Part shown: positions 49,709 to 62,169 of the stretch, piece by piece
Layout of the letters: each line of letters opens with the position of its first letter
How positions within the stretch are numbered: position 1 is the stretch's first letter
Assembly (NCBI RefSeq): GCF_004324835.1
Contig: NW_021163412.1
Coordinates: 1 to 64,000 of the forward strand
Origin: Dendronephthya gigantea
Taxonomy: Eukaryota; Cnidaria; Anthozoa; Malacalcyonacea; Nephtheidae
Length of the DNA stretch: 64,000 nt
Direction of reading: 5' to 3'
Notes under the pieces: model-generated
The model's database searches: none
The model's input: only the letters and a program-made list of their open reading frames with translations
What the model was told of the DNA's origin: nothing
Translations under genes and position numbers: made by a program

Positions 49709-50408
49709 TACACACGTAAAAACGCACAAATTGTAACAAGCCTGCAGACAACTTGTCCCAAATCTGTCCCAACAACTTGTCAACAGGATGTCTTCGCACT
49801 GGCAATAACAGCTTGTTGCGACGGACTTTTGGGGGCTTGTTGACGAACTTGTAGCAAGACTGTTGTGACAATACTGTAGCAAGCTGTTAGTAACACGTTT
49901 GTAGCAAGCGGGTTAACAATTTGTAACAAGGTTGTGAACAACTTGTAGCAAGCTTGTTGAAAATATACTGTAGCAACTTGTCAAATTCTATCTGTAACAA
50001 GATTGTTTCATCAAGCTTGCTACAAACTGGGCGCCGCGAGTAAAAATACACTTGCGTATTTTCCAGGGGGGGGTTTCAAAGAACAAACAAACAACATGTT
50101 GATAGAAAGTTTGAGCTGTGTACTTTATAACAAATATAAACATTTACAAGATATTAAAAACAATTTTACAAAGTGCAGGTTAATACCGAAGGTGAGTGTA
50201 AACTCTAAAATTATTCTTGTGTGTACACAACGAGTACGAGTAATAGGCTGATACCATATATTTCATTTGAGTAAAAATGTCTTATTAAATATATAAAACA
50301 TTGAATATAAGATGTCATTGTGAATCAATTTTTAAAAATTTGTTAACCCTAAACATGTGAAATATGTGCAACGTGTTCAGTGATGTATTAAAATGTGCAA
50401 TCATAATT
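49709..50408 (-). mobile_element. Foldback-type element F0, divergent subfamily, right arm
   Basis: Mirror of 5813-6513. Confidence 0.5.
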
Positions 50409-51721
50409 TCACACACACTGCCGGGTGGGATGCCTTGCTCGCCCCTGACCTTTAATAAATCCTCATCTCTCATCATTTACATTGCATCCTTAACTAAAAC
50501 TTAGTTTTTACAAAACCCTACAATTATAACTGAATTACTGCTCAGGGTGGGTGGGTGGGGATTTTAGGTCAGGCCTGCTAGCAAAACAAAAACTGAACTT
50601 CCCCCCCCGACCCCCTGTAGATAAGCCTTCCCCCCCAGCAGTGTGTATGAAAAACATTTTCTGCCTCTTTCGTGCCTCAGCCAGCAGAAAATCACACTTC
50701 ACACACACTGCCGGGTGGGATGCCTTGCTCGCAAAGCAAAACGCATAGAGCGTGTCCAATTGTTATAACCAAACTTAACAATGTCAAAGAGTTTCTAGTT
50801 CATAGAGTAATGTCATCGCTGATTTTGTATAGATTTAGTCACAAGCAATAATGAGTCAAGCGATTCCTTGAAATAATTATTCTTTGCTGTCTCGCTTCTC
50901 CATCCGCCATGTCGTTGGAATAACCGATCAGGCACACCTATAGCTGCTGCTGCGGATGCTCCACCCGAACGTAGGCTGTGTATGCTGTAGCGTTTGTTGC
51001 ATAACCCTTCCTTCTTTAACTCCTCCTTCAGTAGCTGATTGGCACGGCTATAAGACATTCCTTGTTCCTTGAGTTTCCAGCCATTTTTTGTATGCTGGAC
51101 CCGCCGAAATAGCTTGGACCCAGCCTTGTGTCGGCCCAGTTCTACAAATTTCCTTACTACAGCTACTGGGCAAGGTTGCACGTCGGAGTTAGCAATGAAG
51201 ACCCACGAGCCTTCCCTGAATTGGTCGTTCTTCCGTTTCTCCAAAAAAAAAGCCATATGAGATCTTTCAAATTGTATGCTGTCAAATGTGAGATTGCTAA
51301 GGTCATCCCAGCGAAGAAACCCAAAAAATCCTAACGCAATTAGTGTTGCTAACTGGAGCTCCGCAAGATTTCCTTGCTGCAACCGTTGCACTAACTTGCG
51401 TACCATGTCCGTTTCCAGAGGAACCTTTCTTTTTACAGGTCTAGCCAGGATCCGCCGTGCTGCTTCCACAACTTGCTTTACTAAAGGCTGCTGCGAGAGC
51501 TCGTCAAACCTACTCTTTTTATGAACCCAGCTAACACCATAAACAATTGAGTTAATGGCTGCTATGGATCTAACTTGCTGGATTAGATATACTAAATACA
51601 AGGAAAAAGTTACCGGGTCTGCTGGCAAGGCCACCACGTCATGATGCATAGCCCATTCTTTCCATCTGCCAAAAGCATTCACATATGTAGATACCGTTTT
51701 TTCTGCCTTGTCCTGAACTAA

Positions 51722-52381
51722 AGCAGTGTTTACACTAGAGACCTATACCTGACCTAAGACCTAACTTAAGCAGTTAGTCCTGTAGTGTAAACGCACTAGG
51801 ACTGACCTAAGACCGACCTAGGACCGACCTAAGACCATGATTTCAGGCCAAGCATTAGAGGTGGCCTGAAAACATGATATTAGGTAAGTCCTAGGTAAGT
51901 CTCAGGTCACTCTGGTGGTGTAAACACATTTTCATTGACCCAAGTGTAATCGAAGCTAATTTCCTTGACAACAAACGTAAATTCGAGTCTTTGATGTCAG
52001 CATTTAGCGGTCTTAGAATTTTAGCGCGATTTTGCAAAAATTATGGGGAAATTCAGAGTTGATAATTAGCCACATGGCGAATTTCGGAACCGTTGCCGAA
52101 TATATATCATATATTTTTTAATTTTGCATGAAATCGTTGTTTGCCAGTAATCCCAGTTATACGTCGTATTCTTTTACGAGTCTTTGTAGTTTGTACGAAA
52201 TAAACAAACAAAGAACTGCAAACTTATATTTTAATACTCTTCTCACAGTACTTTATGTTGCGTGATTTATATAAGTCCCGTTAGGTAACTGGTGTAAACA
52301 CACCCTGTAAAACTTGGTTAGGTACTTCTCAGGTACGGGCAAATGTCAGGTAAATGTCAGCCCCTTCGTGTAAACACGGCT
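51722..52381. mobile_element. 660-bp TTA-flanked MITE (PIF/Harbinger-like), right arm
   Basis: Mirror of 3842-4501 with the same ends and flanking TTA/TAA. Confidence 0.65.
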
Positions 52382-52550
52382 TAAGATACCAGGCAGAACG
52401 CGAGCCAATTCAGCCAACTCTGGGTCTTCGAAGTGTGCAGGATTAATAGTTGCTGGTAGTAAAACCGTCTCTAAAGCACGTCGCACAACTTAAAACACAA
52501 TCAATCATGCATGTTAAATGGCTTAAAAGGCAACATTGTGCCATAACAAG

Positions 52551-52781
52551 TATTTTTCCCCGAACAGGCATTCTTTGCCCCTAACAGGCAGTCTGCCTTT
52601 AACAGGCATTCTTTGCCCTTAACAGGCATACTTTACCTCTAACAGGCATTCCTTACCCCTAACAGGCATTCTTTGCCCCTAACAGGCATTCCTTGCCCAT
52701 AACAGGCATTTCTTGCCCCTAACAGGCATTTCTTGCCCCTAACAGGCATTTCGTGCCCATAACAGGCATTTGTTGCCCCCA
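52551..52781. repeat. 20-bp minisatellite, about 11 copies (right arm)
   Basis: Reverse-complement partner of 3442-3672, with the same number of units and the same unit variants. For a tandem array this points to a recent common origin of the arms. Confidence 0.9.
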
Positions 52782-55092
52782 GCAAGTAATCTTTACCCCT
52801 CATGGCCTGATATTTGTCCCAGACAAGTACTCACCAATGCTATACCCCCTAAAAGAACTGGACTCGCAGCGCGAGGATAGAATATGCAGGTATGCCTGAT
52901 GCAAATTGGCTGCTTGCCGCTGAACCAGGGACCAGGATACCATCGTATGGCTCAAATGTACAGCTATCTTTTACAAAGGTTTTCCACAATCCTTCCTTTG
53001 TCACTAATAGAGGCCACCATGGAGCTGAATGCCATTCTGGTAAAATTATTGTTCCAGTTTCTTTTCCTGCAGCCATGCGTTGTAGCACTCGTGGGATGAG
53101 ATATGGTGGGGGGAAAATCCAGTTGTTCTCACCTGCCCAATTGGCAGTAAATGCATCCACTGCCTCACACCCCGGGTTTAGGAATTGACTGCAAAAACGG
53201 GGCAATAGCTTGGTTTTTACACTTGCAAAGCGATCAACAGTATGGGGACCCCAACGGTCCTCCAGTTGGAGAAATGCCATTGGTCTAGATTGTAGTCATT
53301 TGCATCGTCTATCCTTGATAATGCATCAGCCAGCTCATTTTCATCACGACTCACCCATTCTACTGATAACCGAATGTTGTTAGCTTGGCAAAGTTTGTAT
53401 ACCTCAATGGCCTCCTGGTGTAGAGCTTGCCTCCTGCTTCCCACTGACATGATACGTACTGTGTTCATGTTGTCCGTCCTGTGTAGCACTTCCTTGCCAG
53501 AAAGTTTGCTCAGCAATGAGTGTAATACCAACTTAGTTCCTCTGATCTCCCTCCATGTTGAACTCTCTTTCGCCTCGGCTTCCGACCAACAACCAGTAGC
53601 TGAAATTTCACCAATCTGAACAGCATAACCACCCCAGCCTGTATTGCTGGCATCAGAGTAAGTTATTACTTCGGTTTTTGGACTGGGAGACCATATGGGG
53701 TAACCACTATTATTAAAGTTCTCTGTCCAAAACTGAACTTCCCTCTTGGCCTCGTCTGAAATTGTAGATACAATATCCCAAAATAGGGATTGGAGGATTG
53801 TCTGTATAGCCCCCTGGTCCGAAGGCGCACTACAGGTCCCAGTGCCAGCCCCATTGACACCAAAAGCCCAGTGAGACGTGAAAGGTTTCTTGCAGACGTG
53901 ATGAACTCCTGTACAGTAATCTCCTGAAGTACCCTTCGAAGATGTTCCACTCTTTTGGGGGGACAGAAAATGTACCTGACTGCAGATCCATAATAAAGCC
54001 CAGCAGCTCGCCTGACTGACAGGGTTCCCATTGACACTTGTCGTTATGGGCTACAAACCCACTCTGTGCCACATCGTGCTGCACCAACATAGATGTTTTC
54101 TGAGCTTCCTCTTTGCTAGACTCAGCTCCAGCACCATCATCAAGGTATGTAAAGATTCTAATACCTTTCCCTCTCCAGTGCTTCACTAAAACTCGTTGTA
54201 TCTTCGAAAATACATATGGACCGGTCGATAGGCCAAATGGGAAGACAGTAAATTTAAAAAAATTTTGAGATCCATTAACTTTCCACGAACAACCAAGAAA
54301 AGTGGTATGGGGAGGAAAAATCTCTATGTGGTGATAACCACTGGTGTAATCAAACTTGAAAAACCAGTCCCCTTGGGTGAATAGGGTTGTTGCTGTTCGA
54401 ATATCCTCATACTTGAACTTACAAGATCGCAAGTGCTTGTTTACATAGCGCAAGTCTAAAATCAGTCTATGTTTCCCAGAACGATTATACACAACTCCCA
54501 ATGGACTACACACTGTCACCTCCTGTTCTTTAACTTCGACCAATGCTCCTGACAATAAAAGTTTCTCAATTTCTTTTGACACAAAGTTAGATGCCCCAAG
54601 TGCACTGTTGTGATTAGCTAGTGTCACTTGTTTAGGCATGTCAATGAATGGCAGGGAATACCCTACCCGAATAATTTTTAGTACCCAATTGTTTGCACCA
54701 ATGCTTTCCCAGAATGAAATATTTTCTCGTAAGCGACCTTTCACTTTTGAACTCGAGTTTATGTCCAATTTCTCAACATTAACAAAACTATTAACACAAT
54801 TCAACGACTCCCCTGATTTAAAATTTTCCATGGTTACATTATTTATAAAGTTATCTTTCTCCCATTCATTGGGAAGCTGGTTGTTGTGCAAGTGTTCCTG
54901 GTTGCACTCCATTGAATGTAACTGTTCGGGTTGTGTTTGCTGCTCTACAATCCCTCGCGAAGTGTCCTGGTCTAAGGCAACGAAAACACGTAGGGTTCGT
55001 ATTACGCGTCATATTGGATTTTCCCGCCGAAGTTCCATTTAATGGGAATGACGACCTGTCAACGACGCCACGTTGTTGCTCGGAGGGAACAT

Positions 55093-56636
55093 TAACATGT
55101 GTACTTTGTTAGATTGGTCATGTTCAAATATATGCTTATCTTTGTTGGTAACTTCTCTTTCCTCTACAACAGGCATCTCGGCATCCACAAATCCACATTG
55201 GTAGTCACAGTTATGTACCACACTTACTTTCTCCAACAAGGCTGTAGATGGTATCAATCTTTTTGTTTCTGTTTCTTCAAGCAACGGTGATCTGAATTTC
55301 CCGTATACTATATTGCCATTATCATCAATCTTCTTTTTGAACTCTGCAAGTAGCACCCAATTTTCTGTAACACCATCCAATGAAAATTGTACTGATGTGC
55401 AAAATTTTCCAAAGCAAGCCTATGAAAATAATGTATATACTAATCAATGAGTAGGCTGACTTATCTGATGAGTGCCACATACATCAGTGGTACAAAACTA
55501 TTAGTAATAGTATACAAATTGTTGAGTCGTTATTCACAATTATGCTGCCGGTGTGGTGAAAATGCAGAGCTGTTGACAAAATCTAAATTTTTACAATGTT
55601 TATACCTCATTGTTACGGTTGTAGTATGCAAAAACGTCTCCTTTATGTATAAGACTCTTGTCTTGTGCGACACATGCTTTGAATTCTTTGCACTTTGGTT
55701 GCAAGTTCACATTCTGCATGTTGATATCTTCTTGAACTGTGACCTGTGTGGTTGGCAGAATGTCTACAGTGACAATGCGCATCTTTCCATTTTTGCAATT
55801 TCCCTAGGTGAAAATTTAAAGAGTTATTTGCTTTTTAGTTAATTTGTGAAGCTGAGTAAATGACAAATGGCAAAGCTCCCTGGCAAAGCTTGTTATGTCA
55901 ACATGTCTTATGGTATGTACCACATATTAGAACTTACCAGACGTAGGCTTCCAGGCTGGTAAATTTCCTTGTGCATTAAGCCTGATGCTTTTGGTTCCAC
56001 CTGGTACATAAATTTCTGAAAAGCTGGCTGCTGGGTTATTTGGATCAATTCTTTTGAAGCACATCTCCTAAAATGGAAATAACCACAATGTTCAAGTACA
56101 ACACACAACAGGCTGTAATGCCTTACATACAGTGTTTTATGCCATATAGAGATGTACCTGTTGCTGCCATTCTTCCAGTATCCCCCACTGATCAAGAACT
56201 TAAGTTGGTGGCGCTTTGCAAATTTTTCTCCTATATCTTTGCTACTGGCTTGGCGGTAGGAAAAGATATTCAATTGTCTGATGATGGAGTTAAATGCCTC
56301 AAATCTAAGGTATGAAAGCATTGTATATTTTCATATATAAGCATTAAGAGCAATTAAGCTAAGATGTAGCTTTGATATAGTATTAAGAGCGACTATGTAA
56401 GCTAAGATGTAGCTTTGATAGAGTTGATAGAGTTATAAATACCTTTCAGTGCAGAAACCAATAGGTGGTCCATAGTTCCTCATGTCATCCTGTAAGTGCA
56501 GCAACATATGGAATTTTTGTTTTTGCATAAATTCAGGATGTACTTCGCTGATGCACTCAATTGTTTGCTCCATCAGGGCGGTGATGTTGTCCATGTCCTG
56601 AATGTCAACTTCTGATCCATATGCCATGGCAAACAT
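55093..56636 (-). CDS. Plavaka-like (CACTA-related) transposase gene, right-arm copy with two further upstream exons
   Basis: Minus-strand exons are 56636-56443, 56304-56158, 56067-55938, 55803-55606 and 55419 to about 55093. All have GT..AG borders and compatible phases. The first visible exon encodes FAMAYGSEVDIQ, then HPEFMQKQKFHMLLHLQDD and NYGPPIGFCTE. Spliced to the next exon it reads TERFEAFNSIIRQLN, the (H)xLxHL..GP..TERFExFN signature I associate with Plavaka/CACTA-like transposases. The first exon begins at an ATG directly behind an acceptor-like TTTTAG, so more exons may lie upstream. The Gypsy element at 56749-61396 sits only about 110 bp upstream and would lie in an intron or the 5' region. 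The DDE catalytic domain is not visible here. Confidence 0.6.
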
Positions 56637-56748
56637 CTAAAAGAATACATATATAAAATTATAGAGTATTGTTTTCAATCAACGGATGTGTTATTCATTT
56701 CTGGTATCAGTTAAGGTGTCTTAATCAATTTTTTTATATACCAGGAAC

Positions 56749-56924
56749 TGTTAAATAGTATAAGCTCACACACAAGTTATTTTATTCTATTTTAATGTCA
56801 AATTCCAGTTCCTAAAAGCGCAAGCTTTTTACAAAACAATAGAAAAACCTAACACAACGTTCGGGGCGTCCGTGTTCAATCTTAAGGGGCAATTCTGCCC
56901 CATGCTTCTGAGCGCCCCGTAACA
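56749..56924 (-). repeat. Gypsy 3' LTR
   Basis: 176 bp, identical to 61221-61396, with TG..CA ends. A polypurine tract lies next to it on the internal side. Confidence 0.93.
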
Positions 56925-59900
56925 TCTCCCTCTTTCTGAGTTAAACATAAACGTTTTTCATCATACTTATATTAGTTTTCAGTCACGTAGTCTTCAAGAT
57001 ATGCCGGTCTACGTGTTTGTCTATTTGATGTTCTCACTGTGCTCCTGGGAGTGGTGTGCTCTACAGGTGGCTGAGGAATTGGTTCTTCAGATTCAGGCTC
57101 CTGCTGCTGGCCTGGTGTATCCTGCTCTTGCACTGGCAACTCTCCGTCTACATCTGCTTCTGAATCGCCTAGCTCTGCAGTTTTCCGGATATGCCTGCGA
57201 TTTCTTCTATAGTTTCCTCCATCATCAGTTGCCACAATATACGACCTTGGACTAACAATCGCTTTCACCGTCCCTTTCCTCCACCTATCCTTTCCTTTCT
57301 CGGGCATCATACGAACCGCATCACCGACCTTGAGTGGTGTAAGCTTCTTGGATCCTCTATTGTAATAGTAGGCTTGTTTAGCTCTTGCCTTTTTCAGCTC
57401 TTGCTTTGTTGAATGCGTACAGGTGGGCTCAAGCAGTTGGCGCGAGATTGGAATTTGGGATCTTGTTCTCCTGTCAAACAATCGTTGGGCGGGCGAGGTA
57501 GTCATACCTTCCGATGGCGTGTTCCGGTGTTCTAGTATTGCCAGGTACGGATCTGCTTTCGCATCCAACGCTTTCTTCATAATTCGCTTTGCTATCTTCA
57601 CAGCACTTTCCGCTTTCCCATTCGATTGAGGATATCGAGGCGACGAGGTCACATGCTCGAATTCATAGCGTGTGGCAAAAACCTGAAACTCGCGGGAACT
57701 GTATTGAGGACCGTTGTCACTGACTACCCTCTCCGGTATCCCGTATCTTGCCATGTGTGCCTTTAATTTGTGGATTACTTCAGTGCTGGTCTTCGAGTAC
57801 AGTCTATCCACCTCTATAAAGTTAGAGTAGTAATCTACTGTAACAAGATAATCTTTGTTTCCAAACTCAAACAAGTCTGTTGCAATCGACTCCCATGGAC
57901 GCGTTGGGACTGGAGAACTCATAAGAGGTTCTTTCTGGTTTATTGTTCGGTACTGCGCACAAATATTGCACTTTGCGATGAGATCCTCAATGTTTTTGTT
58001 CATTCTGGCCAATAGAATACTTCCCTGGCTCTTCTGAGTGTAGCCTGTACCCCACCATGGTTGTAGTGAAGTTTCTCTTGCATTTCAGCTCTCAATCCTT
58101 CAGGCACAATCAATCTCTCTCCTTTAAAGATAACTCCATTTTGTACGGTCAACTCGTCGCGAAACGGGTAATACACTCGTAATGCTGGAGACACCTCATT
58201 CTCTGTGTTTGGCCACCCTTCTTTCACAATTCTCACCAGTGCCTGCAGGTTGCTGTCTGCCGCTGTGTGCTTTTAATTTGGGCTAGAGTAGTTTCTCTTA
58301 CTGCTAGATTCTGCAACATGTCAATTTGCTCTACTTCTCTTTCCGTTATTGATCTTGTGTCCTGCATGATCATTACTTCCTCGGTCTCTCCTGGTCCTTC
58401 GACATTGGGCTGGTGGGAAGTTGCTCGACTTAGCGTATCTGCCATAAACATAAGTGGTCCCTTCTTGTACACGACTTCGAGCTCAAACTTCTGGAGTCGT
58501 AGCATCATACGTTGTAGGCGCTTTGGTGCACTTAGTAGGCTTTTTTTAGGGTTGACTCAAGTGGTTTATGATCTGATTCTACTTTTACGTGTCGACCATA
58601 CAGATAACTTTCAAATCTCTCCATCCCATACACGATGTCCAGCATCTCCTTCTCTATCTGAGCGTACTGTACTTCGGTTGGTGTTAACGACCTTGACGCA
58701 TATGCCACTGGTTGGTTGTTCTGTAACAGGCAGGCCCCAAGACCATTCATGGATGCATCACACTGCAGGACTGGCATTACATCAGGGTCGAAGAACCGTA
58801 GCACTGGTGGTTCTGAGAGCATCTGTCGGATTTCCTCCAACGCTTTCCCATGCACATGCTTCTCCCACCGGAATTCATGTCCGTGCTTGATCAGATCACG
58901 TAGAGGTGTAGTGATCTCAGCTAACTTAGGGGCGAACTTTTGCACATAGTTCACCATGCCAAGCAATCTCTGTACTCCCAACTTGTCTGTGGGGGCAGGC
59001 ATGTCTCTGATGGCCTTCGTCTTCTCGGGGTCGATCTTCAGTCCATTCGATGTCAGACGATGGCCCATGTAGCTAACCTCTTCGAGTCGAAGTTGAATCT
59101 TGTCAGGGTTGAGCTTGAGACCCTTCTCTCTACACCGTTCCATCAAACCCCTGAGGTTCTTGTCATGGTCGAGATATGCCTCTTCATCTGTCGCACCACT
59201 GCCATAAACAAGAAGGTCATCTGCGATGACTTTGACTCCAGGTAGACCCAACAAGATATCGTTCACACGTCGTTGAAACTCTTCAGGTGCGGGTGATATG
59301 CCGAAGGGCATTTGCAACCACCGATACCGACCCCATGGAGTGCCAAAGGTTGTTGCATATGAACTGGCCTCATCAGGCTGGATATGCCAAAACCCGTTCT
59401 TGGCATCAAGGACTGAGAAACAGCGAGCGTGGGCCAAATCCGGTAGGATCTCATCAATGGTGGGTGAAGGGTAATGGTTACGCTTGAGGGCTTTATTTAA
59501 TGGTTTGGGGTCAATACACAAACGGATGTCCCCATTCTTCTTGACTGTAACAACAATAGCCGATATCCAGGTCGTCGGCGTATCCACTGGAGCTATGACA
59601 TTCGTGTCAACTAGTCGGTCAAGCTCTGCTTTGAGTTTGTCTTTTACAGCCAGTGGAATCCTTCGTGTTGGGAGCTGGACTGGGGAAATAGTTTCATCAA
59701 TCTCTAGATGCAGTTCCCTGGGTAAAGTTCCTTGACCTTGGACTGTTCCAATACTCCTTAATGAGATACTTTTTGGTGATAAACTTGGGTGCATCTTTGA
59801 CGCTCGGCGTAGTTGTAAAAATGTTCTCTTTGTTAACAACAAGTAAGTTCATGAGCTGACTGGCTTTAGCCCCAAGTATGGACTTGCAATTCTCTTCCAC

Positions 59901-61220
59901 AACCATAAACTCTATGCTGTACTTCTTGTTATTCTTAGGATTGATAACTTGGAGCCTTGTCTTTCCAATAGGCTTCACTTCTGACCCATTATACATTACC
60001 AGAGTTGTGTTTGTCTTCACCAACTTCTTCTCGATAGGCTTTTGGAAACACCCTGCCAGTGTTCTTTTAGATAGTACGTTTACTGTTGCTCCACTGTCAA
60101 GCTGGAAACTTTCAAGTGTTCTGTTAATCATCAAGGAGGCACTTGGTTTGTGGGTGTATTGATCAGAGTTAACAGCACCCACCTCTTCTTTGGTCTCCAC
60201 CAGAGCTATATACTCTCCTTCTGACGAGTCTGTATCCGTATTGATGCCGGATACTGGCTCTCTTTTGGTCAATGGTCTTCTCTGAGCATTGCAGACGACT
60301 GCGAAGTGGTTCTTTCTTTTACACTGTGAAAGCTGGGCATTTGAATTTATCTCTGAGATGAGATTTACTGCAAAATTTACACCTTATTAGCCCTTCGTCA
60401 GCTCTTTTCTCAACTGGCTTCCTCTGCTCTTTGTGCTGTTCTTTGCTAACAGCCAACACTTTCTCATCTTCAGCTTTCATCGACTCGAGTTGCTTCGCCG
60501 TCTTCTCCCAAGACCGAACTATATCTATGCTTTGTTGCAGGGTAAGCTTTGAGACTTGCAATAATTTCTTTCGTGTGGCGTTGTCCTTAATACCCATAAC
60601 AATACGATCTCTTATCAAGCTGTCTTCCAAATTACCAAAGTTACATGTCTTGGCTAATGTGCGAAGGACTGCGAAGTAAGCATCGACCGTTTCGTGTGAC
60701 TCTTGATCTCTTTTATTAAAACAGTACCGTTCGTACGTCTCATTTGTTTCTCCAATACAATACTTTTCCAACTTACTTACAACAACATCGATGTCTTTTC
60801 TCTCTTCTTCATTCGCGAAATCCAAACCGTCCAAGACATCCAGAGCATCAGCTCCAATGCACGTCAACAAAGTCGCTGTTCGCAGCTCTTTGTTTGTACT
60901 AGGGTCACTAGAGTCCCGCAGCCGTGCGGCAAGTTCGTAGTTGCGCCAAGCACGATAAAACCGTTTCCAATTCGTTGCCAGGTTACCGGTCATGGCCAGC
61001 TGAGGTGGCATTGGCAAATTCACCGGAATTTGCACCACTTTAACCTCCTGAGAAGGCTGAGATGCCGTTGAGGTTGTCGCTTGCTCATGGTCCGTCATAT
61101 TTTCAATCAGACACGATCTTCTGAAATACTTCACTCGTAATTTTAACACAAGCTCCTGGAATGCTTCACACGATAAGTCTTCTAAGCGATAAGTAACTGT
61201 TTACCTCACTCCTGGTACCA

Positions 61221-61396
61221 TGTTAAATAGTATAAGCTCACACACAAGTTATTTTATTCTATTTTAATGTCAAATTCCAGTTCCTAAAAGCGCAAGCTTT
61301 TTACAAAACAATAGAAAAACCTAACACAACGTTCGGGGCGTCCGTGTTCAATCTTAAGGGGCAATTCTGCCCCATGCTTCTGAGCGCCCCGTAACA
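61221..61396 (-). repeat. Gypsy 5' LTR
   Basis: 176 bp, identical to 56749-56924. The leucine-tRNA-like primer-binding site lies at about 61205-61220. Confidence 0.93.
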
Positions 61397-62169
61397 GGAA
61401 CGTGTGTACATGAAACACAATTTGCAATAAAATACCAAAGCGACAGCATTGGAACAAACTTGTCTTACTTCACTGATGTACAACCAAACTTCCAGTTCTG
61501 CTTCCGCAATTATTCCGTCGAGAATAAACACTGAAAATAGTCGGACGTACGAAAGATGACGAACATACTGGTTAGCTGGAAAACACAGACACTGACACAC
61601 TGACACTGACACACTGACACTGACATGGAAAACGCTACTACCTTCAACTACATGCAACTACCTTCGAAATTCAAACGATATAAATGAAATCTTGATTTTT
61701 ATTTATACCAATCCGAAAGCAGCGAAGAACGCGCGAGCGAGTATGTTCGTCATTTTTCGTACGTCCGACTATGGCCGAAGATGGACGGACAAACACACGG
61801 ACCCACAGACCACAGACACTTTTCAACTACATAGTGGTAAGCCGCGTATGCGCAGCGGCTACCCACAAAAAATGAGAAAAAACAACAAATTTAAGGTTTT
61901 AGTATAGTTTATAAACTAAAAAAGAAAAAAATATTGACACAAACTAAAAAAGGAAAAAAATATTGACACAATACAATTATAAAATATGTGAAGGGAGTTC
62001 AAATCCGAGAGGGAGGTCACAGTGAACTCTATATATATGGAAGGCTCGCTCCAGTTCAAAAAAGTATTATATGGGTCAGAATCTGGGTACATAACCATGC
62101 AAATTAATCGCCTGCATTGGCATCTACCGCAGACCAGTGATCAAGCAGGCGCAGCAGGACCTAACCAAG
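61397..62169. other. Intergenic stretch upstream of the 62170 gene
   Basis: It holds the right-hand GGAAC duplication, a CACTGACA microsatellite (about 61586-61626), a 32-bp inverted repeat (61537-61568 and 61741-61772), and a TATATATA run at 62030-62038 about 135 bp before the start codon. Minus-strand sequence shows no convincing upstream exon of the Plavaka-like gene. Confidence 0.5.
61537..61772. repeat. 32-bp inverted repeat around a 172-bp spacer
   Basis: ATAGTCGGACGTACGAAA at 61537 onward is matched inverted at 61741-61772, with one mismatch over 32 bp. The spacer contains the CACTGACA microsatellite and part of an AT-rich stretch. It could be a small MITE without an obvious target duplication, or a palindromic regulatory block upstream of the 62170 gene. 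Confidence 0.7.

Larger units (their letters stand above)
50409..55092 (-). mobile_element. Fossil A: DIRS-type retrotransposon, right copy
   Basis: Mirror copy of 1129-5812. The zinc knuckle lies near 54950-54995, the reverse transcriptase at about 53930-54660, RNase H at about 53330-53660, the DRFAS/DAFTANW module at about 53020-53240 and the tyrosine recombinase at about 50816-51682. The recombinase region is open for about 289 codons. The copy as a whole is broken, with a few interruptions, and carries the same nested MITE and minisatellite as its partner. Confidence 0.75.
29323..56220. repeat. Right arm of giant inverted repeat
   Basis: This is the mirror copy of the left arm, about 2.3 kb shorter. 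It lacks the Penelope-like insertion, the hAT-type insertion and one 268-bp foldback-array segment, and its (CCCCGT)n run is shorter. It holds intact empty sites for both insertions, so it appears closer to the ancestral arrangement. Sequence to its right (56221 onward) continues the same gene without a break. The right end given here is only the partner of base 1, not a true boundary. Confidence 0.97.
56749..61396 (-). mobile_element. Gypsy-type LTR retrotransposon, young-looking
   Basis: Two identical 176-bp LTRs (56749-56924 and 61221-61396) begin TGTTA and end TAACA. The 5-bp target duplication GGAAC lies at 56744-56748 and 61397-61401. On the minus strand a primer-binding site TGGTACCAGGAGTG directly follows the 5' LTR and fits the 3' end of a leucine tRNA. 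A purine run AGAAAGAGGGAGA precedes the 3' LTR. Parts: gag with a CX2CX4HX4C-type knuckle (about 60319-61149), protease with LDSGATVN (near 60098), reverse transcriptase with VIADDLLVYG (about 59200), RNase H with QCDASMNGLGA (about 58760), and integrase with HHCC finger and DDE core (about 56972-58236). No chromodomain seen. Structurally complete but broken in about three or four places. Identical LTRs imply a recent insertion. Confidence 0.9.

Noticed and set aside
56221-56748. The right boundary of the palindrome at 56220
   Set aside because: The limit is set by the start of the window, not by loss of similarity; the transposase exon crosses it without a break.
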